From positions 48,209 to 112,208 of the forward strand of contig CAYOQO010000001.1 of NCBI GenBank assembly GCA_964406135.1: a DNA stretch of 64,000 nt, written 5' to 3'. The notes under the pieces were generated by a model. The model was given only the letters and a program-made list of their open reading frames with translations, did not search any database and was not told where the DNA came from. The stretch comes from JACPFN01 sp964406135. Lineage in GTDB: Bacteria; Babelota; Babeliae; Babelales; Chromulinivoraceae. Each line of letters opens with the position of its first letter. Within the stretch, counting starts at the first letter, position 1. Shown here piece by piece: positions 1 to 7,181 of the stretch. The position numbers and the translations under genes are program-made.

Positions 1-771
1 ACGAAAGCCATTACAGCTCCATTCAATTTTTAAATCATAATTTTTGTTTGGTTTCCAATACCATTTGCGTGGAAATTGCAGTGATTTTAAATAAAAAGGA
101 TTGAAACTGAGCATATGCTGAATACGTTCTAAATTTGGAATGCGAGTAAAGTTTGATAAATGGCGTAAATTTCCACCAACAACAAATCTGCCCATAGCTT
201 CAATACTTTTTGAAGCAAATGGTTGAACAATGGTATGTGGATGTTCAATGGATAGTTTTAAAACAAAAGGGTAATCTTTGAATTTTACAATGATAAGTCC
301 TGAAAGATTTTTGTAACTAAAATCACTATCTTTCAAAACTTTTACATGCGTAAACTTTTTTTGACCAACTTTGATCTCTTCTAAAAAATCTTGTGTTAAT
401 TTTGAAAGTGTTGTTCCTGAGACACTGCCATTTCCATTGCGGAACTGGATGACTTCCTGAGGAAGTAAGTGATTATTGAAATATTGTTCATCAAAACCAT
501 TTTTGATTGGTTTTATTCTAAAAAAAGTTCGGCCTTCAAAAAGTTTGTAACATTTTTTATGTTCTGTTTTTTTCTTAAAGTTCTTTTTTGATTGTTTATA
601 GTTTTTTACGGATATCCATGTTTGGGCATATTCAGGATCTGTTGAAGAAACTGTGATATCAGGAATAGTTATATCTTCTGGTCTTCGTGGGTTACGACTT
701 AAGTTGAAGTTTGAAGTGAGCAGAAATAAGAAAAAAAATAAGCAAGTCCTTTGAGCCTGAGCTTTATTCAT
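1..771 (-). CDS. Secreted protein of unknown function, C-terminus beyond window
   Basis: An open frame of 257 codons runs without a stop from an ATG at 771 down to the window edge, so only the N-terminal part is visible. It begins with MNKAQAQR and a hydrophobic stretch (TCLFFFLFLLTS), a Sec-type signal peptide. The mature part is basic near residues 60-80 and then mixed alpha/beta in character, with aromatic-rich segments around residues 225-245 (KSLQFPRKWYWKP). I recognise no catalytic motif or family. Codon use and AT content match the neighbours. It is transcribed away from the following plus-strand gene, with about 210 bp between them that holds no other obvious feature. Confidence 0.7.
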   Translation of the reverse strand, partial: MNKAQAQRTCLFFFLFLLTSNFNLSRNPRRPEDITIPDITVSSTDPEYAQTWISVKNYKQSKKNFKKKTEHKKCYKLFEGRTFFRIKPIKNGFDEQYFNNHLLPQEVIQFRNGNGSVSGTTLSKLTQDFLEEIKVGQKKFTHVKVLKDSDFSYKNLSGLIIVKFKDYPFVLKLSIEHPHTIVQPFASKSIEAMGRFVVGGNLRHLSNFTRIPNLERIQHMLSFNPFYLKSLQFPRKWYWKPNKNYDLKIEWSCNGFR

Positions 772-985
772 ACCAATTTTGTCTTTCGTAAAGATGCTTA
801 CAGTATACCATTTTTACGTTTTTTCTGCAAATTAAGGCAATTTGTAAGCTTGGTGATTGTTAAGGTGATTGAAGAGCATTTTTTGGTCATTTTTGACAAG
901 AACCATTTGCTGTGGTTGTCTTGGTGTGCTAGAAAATCAATAGCAATGAGTAGTAACTTAATAATTGTACGTAAGGATGGGGAAA

Positions 986-1516
986 ATGGTTCATAATAGT
1001 AATGATCAAAATCATAAAAAATTGTTGACAAAATTGAGTGATTTTTCCAAAAATATGACTCAAAACCATCATCTTGAAAATTTGTCAGAATTCGTTTTGC
1101 ACGATATGTGTGCAATCGATCAATTTCAAGTGCCAAAAGCTGCATATTTGGTTAATAACCCTGATTTTACTTGCTTAAAGGGTGTTGCAGGGTACCATAT
1201 TCCAGAATCGTTTCAAAAGGGTGATGTTTGGGCACATCAAAAAGCCTTTACCTCACATATGAAAAATTCCAATTTTAATCAAAAGGTTCGATTGGTTCAG
1301 GATAAATCTTTGATTTTGAGTGATTCGGATCGTACAAATTCAAAAGTTTTTGAATTTGCAGACCGCCTTGGAATTGATAATCCAACCTATCATGCCTGGA
1401 ATTTGAAGCATGATAATCAAGGAATCTTGATTTTTGAAAAGCCGCAAGATTTTGATCTAGGCGAAGAGCATTTTTTACAATTTTTGTATATGCTTTCATT
1501 TTGCCCAGTTTTTTAA
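986..1516 (+). CDS. GAF-like sensor-domain protein, hypothetical
   Basis: About 176 residues, cytosolic (no signal peptide). I chose the ATG at 986 because a purine-rich AAGGATGGGG lies just upstream; the frame opens earlier at a TTG at 965. The pattern of helices and strands, a central segment around DKSLILSDSDRT and a C-terminal GILIFEKPQDFDLGEEHFLQF resembles a single GAF domain, whose last helix normally follows such a strand-loop. That assignment is by eye and weak. The protein stops right after CPVF. A one-base shift in the adjacent T-run would add FNQNLELAL, which looks like the end of a GAF C-terminal helix, so a small 3' frameshift is possible. Substrate and partner are unknown. Confidence 0.55.
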   Translation: MVHNSNDQNHKKLLTKLSDFSKNMTQNHHLENLSEFVLHDMCAIDQFQVPKAAYLVNNPDFTCLKGVAGYHIPESFQKGDVWAHQKAFTSHMKNSNFNQKVRLVQDKSLILSDSDRTNSKVFEFADRLGIDNPTYHAWNLKHDNQGILIFEKPQDFDLGEEHFLQFLYMLSFCPVF

Positions 1517-1595
1517 TCAAAATCTTGAATTAGCTCTCTGATCTGATGTATCCTATTTATAGAAGAATATTTTATAAAAGGGGAGAAATGGGACC

Positions 1596-1736
1596 ATGGG
1601 GAGAAAGAACGCTTCAGCTCGTATTAAAAATAAAGTCAAAAAAATGATCGCTCGATCAATTGCTCAAATGGAAAAGACTGTAGGCAAAGAACGTTATTCA
1701 TTTAAAGCACGACATCATCAAAACAAGAGCAAATAA
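1596..1736 (+). CDS. Small basic 46-residue protein
   Basis: A short frame ATG(1596)-TAA(1736) preceded by an AGGGGAG ribosome binding site about ten bases upstream. The product begins MGRKNASARIKNKVKK and ends HHQNKSK. It is strongly basic (many Lys/Arg/His, few acidic residues) with a helical middle (MIARSIAQMEKTVGKERY). Composition suggests nucleic-acid or ribosome binding, but I recognise no family. It sits alone between a GAF-like gene and a convergent lipoprotein gene. The good ribosome binding site and biased composition argue that it is real; its size argues for caution. Confidence 0.5.
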   Translation: MGRKNASARIKNKVKKMIARSIAQMEKTVGKERYSFKARHHQNKSK

Positions 1737-1754
1737 TTTTAAAGTAACTGCTTT

Positions 1755-2030
1755 TTAAGCAGCTTTTGGTGCCGGAGCTTCAGGCATAGGAGCTATTTTT
1801 GGTTCAATTGGATGTGCTGGCATTTCTAAAGGATGTATCGGCATTGGTGCTGCATGAGGTTGCATTGCATCTGTTTTTTTAGGATGCTCAACCATCGTTT
1901 TTGGTTCTTGCATGTGGGTTGGTGCAACATTGACTGTTTTCTTGCAACATCCACACCAATCACATCCTGAAAAAGTTAGTATGAAAAATTCTGTAAAAAC
2001 TATAGAAATGATTGCTTGTTTTTTATTCAT
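1755..2030 (-). CDS. Small proline-rich lipoprotein
   Basis: 91 residues. N-terminus MNKKQAIISIV followed by a hydrophobic core and the lipobox FSGC, giving a predicted lipidated Cys at about residue 23. The mature protein opens with a Cys cluster (CDWCGCC) and continues as a low-complexity Pro/Ala/Met/His segment (MPIHPLEMPAHPIEP). It is probably an extended, envelope-anchored spacer peptide of unknown role. An AAGGATC ribosome binding site precedes the ATG at 2030. It lies directly downstream of the LolC/E-type permease gene on the same strand (13 bp gap), so the two are probably co-transcribed. Confidence 0.75.
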   Translation of the reverse strand: MNKKQAIISIVFTEFFILTFSGCDWCGCCKKTVNVAPTHMQEPKTMVEHPKKTDAMQPHAAPMPIHPLEMPAHPIEPKIAPMPEAPAPKAA

Positions 2031-2043
2031 ATTGATCCTTTTT

Positions 2044-3273
2044 TTATGAACTTTTTAAAGTTTCGACAATTTTAATTTTTGATATGTACTTTGTTGCAAA
2101 CCAAGCAGCAATGATGCTGATCAAAATTGTTAGGATAAAAATAACAGAAAAAACAAACAGTTCAAGTTGAATTGGTAAGTAATCTGAATCGTAAATATTG
2201 TCAGGAAGTTTTATGAATGGATATTTTTGAAACAAGATTCCAATAATCCATGCAATGCTTAGTCCTAAAGAGCTTGCAATCGTTGCAATGATACTGCTCA
2301 TGCTCAGAAAAATTTTTTTAATATCATGCTCAGACATTCCAAAACAAAGCAAAATGGCAATGTCGCGTTTTTTTTGTGTGATATACATGCTGATCAGTGA
2401 CATGATGTTCATGCTTGCTACAAAAATAATGAGCATTAAAATAAAAATCATAGCATATTTTTCTAATTTTAAAGCAGCAAGTAATGTTGGATACAGATCT
2501 TTCCAGGAATAAATATCATCTTTTAAAATAGGCTTTAATTCTTGCAATGTTTGTTGTTCGTATTTCAAATTTGTTAATTTGATATGAATTTGATCAACCG
2601 GATGATTTAAAAATAGTTGATCAAAAAAAGTTTGATGACAAAAAATCATTGAACTATCAAGCTCTTCAATTCCGGTTTTAAAAATTCCTGCCACAATTGC
2701 AGCATGATGATCAAATTTCATGCATAAACCGAATGTTGATTGTTCTGATGAGCATAAAATAAAAATATCATCATCGATGCAAAGATCTAAATTTTCTGCG
2801 AGATTTGCTCCAATCAAAATTTGATTATCATGAACTAAGTTGGGGAGTGTTTGATCTTTTGGGCTCATAATTTTGGTTGCAATGTTGCTGACTTGAATTT
2901 CATCTGATGGAATAATTGCTCGAATCATGATCATGCTTGGTGTTTGATCAATTTCAGGATTGCACAGTAATGCTTGATGATATTTTTGATAAGCAGTATG
3001 AGCAACATGCAATTTTGGATCTGAAAGTTTTTGTTCAATTTCATGTTGTTGATGCATTTGATCTTGCATGTTAATAATTAAATCAGGATAAATTGATTGC
3101 ATTTTTTTGTAAGTTGCTTGTTCAAAACCGTTCATGATTGAAACAACAAGAGCCAAGCAACTGGTTGCTACTAAAATTCCGATAAAGCATATTTTAATCA
3201 TCAGTTTTATGGTTGCTTGTTGATGTTTGGTAAGCAGATAACGAATAGCTAAATGTAAAAAATTTTTACGCAT
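2044..3273 (-). CDS. lolC: LolC/LolE-family lipoprotein-releasing ABC permease
   Basis: About 409 residues. It has the MacB/FtsX-type architecture: an N-terminal membrane segment at about residues 22-50 preceded by LAIRYLLTKHQQ and followed by SIMNGFEQATYKKM, a large periplasmic domain of roughly 200 residues, then three C-terminal membrane helices (around AMIFILMLIIFVASMNIMSL, IIATIASSLGLSIAWIIG and FVFSVIFILTILISIIAAW). In the family, LolC/E with the LolD ATPase extract lipoproteins from the inner membrane for transfer to the outer membrane. The short segment TQKKRDIAILLCFGMSEHDI is the typical coupling-helix region. No lolD ATPase gene is in the window. I place the start at the ATG at 3273 rather than the TTG at 3276. 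LolC and LolE cannot be told apart here. Confidence 0.85.
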   Translation of the reverse strand: MRKNFLHLAIRYLLTKHQQATIKLMIKICFIGILVATSCLALVVSIMNGFEQATYKKMQSIYPDLIINMQDQMHQQHEIEQKLSDPKLHVAHTAYQKYHQALLCNPEIDQTPSMIMIRAIIPSDEIQVSNIATKIMSPKDQTLPNLVHDNQILIGANLAENLDLCIDDDIFILCSSEQSTFGLCMKFDHHAAIVAGIFKTGIEELDSSMIFCHQTFFDQLFLNHPVDQIHIKLTNLKYEQQTLQELKPILKDDIYSWKDLYPTLLAALKLEKYAMIFILMLIIFVASMNIMSLISMYITQKKRDIAILLCFGMSEHDIKKIFLSMSSIIATIASSLGLSIAWIIGILFQKYPFIKLPDNIYDSDYLPIQLELFVFSVIFILTILISIIAAWFATKYISKIKIVETLKSS

Positions 3274-3363
3274 CAAATTCTCTTGTCAATTATTTTTCTT
3301 TCATATACGTTGATGCATGTATTTTATCACAATGAAAAAGTTAAAAACAGGATGGAGTTTCAT

Positions 3364-4080
3364 ATGAAGATTCGATCTGTGCACCAATGCTTAAAAATGA
3401 TAATTTTGATTCAAGCAATATTTTTTCTGACTGGCTGTAATAAATTAATTGAATGGGGCGAGAAAAATTTTGCACAGACGAAACGATATTCACAAGAATT
3501 TGAAAAAGCTGCACAATCTTTTTTACGATCAACATTTGTATACACAGAATTTACCACGGCTGCAACATTTGATGCGATTTTTTTAACTGACCAAATGCGT
3601 ATGCTGTATGCCGATTACCATAAGCAATTTCATGATTTAAATGCAGAGCAAACATCGCTTTTAAAACAACGACTTATCAATGAAAATAAATATTTTGTTT
3701 CATTTTATTTGATTGGTAACCAAAAAGAGCATTTGTATGATTCAGGGAAAGCATTATTTACGGGAGTTTATAAAAAATTCCCAGATTTCTTAGGCTCAAA
3801 AGATGCTGCATGGAGTATCTCAATGATGGTTGGCAATAAAACGTATATTCCGGAATCAGTTCGAATTGTTGATTTGCCAATGGAATATAGAAACTGTTTT
3901 GGAATCCGTTTAAATCAATTTAATTCAACATACCTTGTTCGTTTTGCAGCTCAAGATGCACATGGTAAACCGATTTTTGATCCATTTAAAAAATATACGG
4001 TGACATTGCGTCTGAAATCATCCATTTTTGACTCTGATGCTTTAGTTTGGAAAAATATCGTGTACTCAAAACAGGCATAA
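3364..4080 (+). CDS. Lipoprotein of unknown function
   Basis: 238 residues from the ATG at 3364, chosen because GGATGGAG lies seven bases upstream; longer in-frame starts up to 3283 lack such a site and would bury the signal peptide. Signal MKIRSVHQCLKM plus a hydrophobic core ending in lipobox FLTGC, so probably a lipoprotein. The mature part has a helical N-terminal half (WGEKNFAQTKRYSQEFEKAAQ) and a mixed C-terminal half with strands such as YTVTLRLKSS. I do not recognise the family. It is divergent from the LolC/E-type permease across a 90-bp intergenic region and ends at a strong hairpin terminator. Confidence 0.75.
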   Translation: MKIRSVHQCLKMIILIQAIFFLTGCNKLIEWGEKNFAQTKRYSQEFEKAAQSFLRSTFVYTEFTTAATFDAIFLTDQMRMLYADYHKQFHDLNAEQTSLLKQRLINENKYFVSFYLIGNQKEHLYDSGKALFTGVYKKFPDFLGSKDAAWSISMMVGNKTYIPESVRIVDLPMEYRNCFGIRLNQFNSTYLVRFAAQDAHGKPIFDPFKKYTVTLRLKSSIFDSDALVWKNIVYSKQA

Positions 4081-4111
4081 AAAAGGCTCGCAATGTTGCG
4101 AGCCTTTTTTT
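4081..4111 (+). terminator. Bidirectional rho-independent terminator
   Basis: Perfect nine-base stem GGCTCGCAA / TTGCGAGCC around a two-base TG spacer (effective loop slightly larger), followed by seven T on the plus strand. Five A precede it, giving a T-tract on the minus strand. It ends the plus-strand lipoprotein gene and can also stop minus-strand transcripts arriving from 4194. A second dyad (TTTTGGCAA/TTGCCAAAA, 4113-4134) follows at once. Confidence 0.9.
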
Positions 4112-4169
4112 ATTTTGGCAATGCTTTGCCAAAATTTGTTATTGCTGTAAGTAATAATAATTTTTTCAT
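4110..4169 (-). pseudogene. Remnant of a duplicated signal-peptide gene start
   Basis: A 19-codon frame reads MKKLLLLTAITNFGKALPK then stops. Its start closely matches the beginning of the next upstream gene on the same strand (MKKLLFLTAILSS at 4541), including the surrounding ATAATAATTTTTTCAT string on the plus strand. The simplest reading is that a paralogous secreted-protein gene once stood here and only its signal-peptide start survives. A translated micropeptide is possible but less likely. Confidence 0.4.
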
Positions 4170-4193
4170 AATAATCTTTTTTTAAAACTTTTT

Positions 4194-4541
4194 TTAATTT
4201 CGAATTTGTGGGTTGTGTCCGGGTTCGAATTCTGGTTGTATATCATCTGGAAAAGAATAACGAGCTTTAGCTTGATCAATTTCTTTTTCATAATGTGTTA
4301 TTTCTTGTGTCGTTATTCGAAACATGCATTTCTTTAATTTGTCAGCATTATCATCTTCTATACGAAATGTTACACGGGGACCTGTTCCTGTATGGGTTGG
4401 TTGTAGAGCCATTATCAGTAATACACCAAAAACTTCAGATGTACGAGGATTTTTAAGCCAAATAGGTGCCATAGATTCAATAGATGAAGCTTGAATCACA
4501 TAGGAGCTGAGAATTGCGGTCAAAAATAATAATTTTTTCAT
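4194..4541 (-). CDS. Small secreted protein of unknown function
   Basis: 115 residues with a clean Sec signal (MKKLLFLTAILSSYVIQASS, cleavage probably after QAS). The mature protein of about 96 residues contains FGVLLIMALQPTHTGTGPRV, a possible beta-rich core with a substrate-loop-like TGTGP, and a charged C-terminal half (EITHYEKEIDQAKARY). No family recognised. It sits 30 bp downstream of the FtsH-like AAA gene on the same strand and probably shares its transcript. A signal-peptide remnant of a paralogue lies just downstream. Confidence 0.65.
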   Translation of the reverse strand: MKKLLFLTAILSSYVIQASSIESMAPIWLKNPRTSEVFGVLLIMALQPTHTGTGPRVTFRIEDDNADKLKKCMFRITTQEITHYEKEIDQAKARYSFPDDIQPEFEPGHNPQIRN

Positions 4542-4571
4542 AAAGATTATGCTTTCTTTTTTACAAATGTT

Positions 4572-6929
4572 TTAATTAATTAAATTTTTCCAAGTATAAC
4601 GATCAATTGTTGTGTTGGTAATCAATTCAGCCACAATTTTTTCAAGCAATGGTTGATGCTTTTTAAGCAACTCAAAGATTTGTTGTTCATACTGATCTTT
4701 GATAGCAAGCGCTTGATTCTTCAATTTATCATCAATTTTTTCACCTTGGCTGATCATTTCGTAAATGATGTGCATTACTTCAGCACGATCTTGCTTGTTG
4801 CATTGCGAGAATGCATCATTCATTAAAAGCTTGAGCGCAGCGTTTCCAGCAAGAAGTGCCAAGCATTCTTTTTCTTGTTCTTGATTGCTTAACAGTTCAT
4901 TATGGTTGGTGCTGCATTTGGTAAATACTTCACCAAGTTTCAGGCGTTGTTCTTTTTTGCTATCAATAAGTTTGTCATTTTCAGAAGTTTTTTCAGCTTT
5001 TGAATCGATAACCAATCCAACATTAGTTGTTTTGATTTCTTTAATCACTGGATTGATGGTAATTTTGACCACTTCTTGGGTTGTTTTTAAAATATGACGA
5101 GCAACAGCTTTACCTGCTTGATAAATTGACACAATTTTGCGTTCTGTTTCTGACATATTTTGTGCAGGTTGAATTTTTCGAACTTCAACATCCAATGTTT
5201 TTTCAAAATCAGCTTGGGTAACTTGACGAGTTTCAATTGAAGATAAAATGTATGCTTCAGTGATGATTCGTTTTAAGTTGTTATATGAACAACCTTCAGT
5301 TTCTTGTGCCATGTAATCAATAAATTCAGCATCCAAATTGATGCAACGTTTTGCCAACTGCTGTTCAAGATATTTTTTACGATCTTGATATTTTGGATAT
5401 TCAATGTGAATAATTTTTCCAAATCGTCCATCAACAAGTAATGCTTTATCAAGTTGCTCAGGGCGATTGGTTGCTCCGATGACAATCATCTGTTTGGTGG
5501 TCATATCAACACCTTGCATACAGGTTAACAGTTGTGCTGTTTGCTCAGGTGATTTATCACGGTTTGTACCAATCAAATCAATTTCGTCAAAGAAAATAAT
5601 GCATGGAGCATAAAATGATGCATACCAGAAAATATATTCGATAGTCCATCCATTGATATCTCGAAGTGCTTTTGCATCAATAAAGTGAAGATCTTTATCA
5701 TCACCAAATTCTTCTTCAATCAAAGTTCGCAGTGCTTTTGCAAATAAAGTTTTTCCAGTTTGTGGAGGTCCAAACAACAAAATTCCACGATGTTCTTCAA
5801 TTTGAGCTCGTTCGTAGCGGTCAGGATGTTTCATGAAATTTGCAATTTTTTTAGCTAATAATTCAAGCTCTTCACAGCCAACCATGTCTTTGAAGTACAC
5901 TTTTTCATAGCCATTTTTGCTGAGGTTTTGTTTTGCAGTACCTTGCAATTTTTGGTCATAATCTTTTAAAGCTTTACCACTTTTTTCTTTCATCCATGCA
6001 TAGGAGTCACTATACATCCATGAAAATAGATCTTTAAGATTTACAGCAAGTAATGGGCCAACCGCGATAATCGCTGCTTTTTGCAAATTGTCTGAAAGGG
6101 TTGTTAATTTTTGAAAAGGAGTGAATGTATTAATATTGTCAGTAGATTTTACAGGAATTCCATTTGCGTTTGGCTTTGTTTTGTAAACATAATAACCACC
6201 TTCACGCCATTCGTGCGGTCGTTGTCCAATCCAATTGTTGTACCATGTATTGTTTGTTTCTATTTCGCATTGGCATAAAATATATCCTGCAGCAATCGTT
6301 GTTAAAGCTGCAATTCCTACACCTTTTGCAATTGAGTAAGCATGATATTTTTTCAGGCCGCGGTAAAAATGGTTATACCAGTTTAAACCAACATGCTCAG
6401 TTAGTGAAACGAGTTCATCTATTTTTTTTTGGTTGTTTTGTGCCAGCTGGATAAAAGAATCTTGGCCAACTGGTAATCCATTACGTTTGGTTAATTGTGC
6501 ATGAAATGTTGCAAATTGAACTTTGGTTAAATCAGTAGTTAATGTGTGAATTAAATAGTTGATAAGAACGTTATTGATCAAAATTCCTTGGCAAAGTGCC
6601 TCGTGAGTTGTTTGAACAAAAAGTTGATCAACCATCATGTTGGTAAACTCTTGAATGCTGTTTAATTCTTGGTTTATTTGCTTTTTTTGCTCAGCTGTTA
6701 GTTTTAATTTTCCTGTATTGATCGTTTGAAAAAGTTGCTGAATGCTCCAACCAATTGTTTGAGTTTGATTGCGTGCTTCAGACATAAAGTGTTGAAAAAT
6801 TTCATGTTCTTCTTGGAGTTGCTGAGTAGAGATTGCTTCTTGAGAAGCGTTTGAAGATTTTGTAAAAATTGATGGACAGGATAGCAATAAAAGTGTTATA
6901 GAACAAAAGCATCGAAGAGTTTTTAACAT
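4572..6929 (-). CDS. Membrane AAA+ ATPase, FtsH-like with degenerate protease domain
   Basis: 785 residues. N-terminal signal/anchor (residues 4-22), a helical region, a membrane segment near 200-220 and another near 283-300. Then an AAA module: Walker A GPPQTGKT (387-394; Gln replaces the usual Gly), Walker B IIFFDEID (D448, E449), and a second region of homology GATNRP...GRFG (485-504) in which the first of the two usual arginines is Val while R502 remains. After the AAA lid comes a segment collinear with FtsH peptidase M41: SETERKIVSIYQAGKAVARHIL matches the place of HEAGHA, but both zinc His and the catalytic Glu are gone (Tyr603, Gln604, Lys607). The later LLAGNAALKLL...NKQDRAEV segment lacks the third zinc ligand. 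It is therefore probably an ATP-driven unfoldase or chaperone without proteolysis, comparable in principle to plant FtsHi. Substrate unknown. Confidence 0.85.
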   Translation of the reverse strand: MLKTLRCFCSITLLLLSCPSIFTKSSNASQEAISTQQLQEEHEIFQHFMSEARNQTQTIGWSIQQLFQTINTGKLKLTAEQKKQINQELNSIQEFTNMMVDQLFVQTTHEALCQGILINNVLINYLIHTLTTDLTKVQFATFHAQLTKRNGLPVGQDSFIQLAQNNQKKIDELVSLTEHVGLNWYNHFYRGLKKYHAYSIAKGVGIAALTTIAAGYILCQCEIETNNTWYNNWIGQRPHEWREGGYYVYKTKPNANGIPVKSTDNINTFTPFQKLTTLSDNLQKAAIIAVGPLLAVNLKDLFSWMYSDSYAWMKEKSGKALKDYDQKLQGTAKQNLSKNGYEKVYFKDMVGCEELELLAKKIANFMKHPDRYERAQIEEHRGILLFGPPQTGKTLFAKALRTLIEEEFGDDKDLHFIDAKALRDINGWTIEYIFWYASFYAPCIIFFDEIDLIGTNRDKSPEQTAQLLTCMQGVDMTTKQMIVIGATNRPEQLDKALLVDGRFGKIIHIEYPKYQDRKKYLEQQLAKRCINLDAEFIDYMAQETEGCSYNNLKRIITEAYILSSIETRQVTQADFEKTLDVEVRKIQPAQNMSETERKIVSIYQAGKAVARHILKTTQEVVKITINPVIKEIKTTNVGLVIDSKAEKTSENDKLIDSKKEQRLKLGEVFTKCSTNHNELLSNQEQEKECLALLAGNAALKLLMNDAFSQCNKQDRAEVMHIIYEMISQGEKIDDKLKNQALAIKDQYEQQIFELLKKHQPLLEKIVAELITNTTIDRYTWKNLIN

Positions 6930-7068
6930 TTGGGATATTCCTTTTGATGTTAAAACTGAGCAATAATGTGATTTGTTCAGTTTGGCGTTTTTGAATTTTT
7001 TATTTGTCAGGGGAGGGCGAGTTTTGGCTGTCTAGACTATATAAATATATTAAACAATGCTTGCATAG

Positions 7069-7098
7069 TTGTCAAATTTAAGCTATTTCTAACATAAT
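7069..7098 (+). promoter_or_regulatory. Candidate sigma70-type promoter
   Basis: TTGTCA (7069-7074) and CATAAT (7093-7098) are 18 bp apart, about 85 bp upstream of the ATG of the thioredoxin reductase fusion. The surrounding 250 bp are very AT-rich and contain no gene, so chance matches are possible. Confidence 0.35.
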
Positions 7099-7181
7099 TA
7101 TTGAGTTTTTAATTATTGAATTTTTAAATTCTTAAGTATAAAAGTAAATACAAACATAAATTGAATTCGAGGAGTTTTATA

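Noticed and set aside
798..1145. 115-codon minus-strand frame opposite the GAF-like gene
   Set aside because: Overlaps a better-supported plus-strand gene and has no ribosome binding site or recognisable domain.
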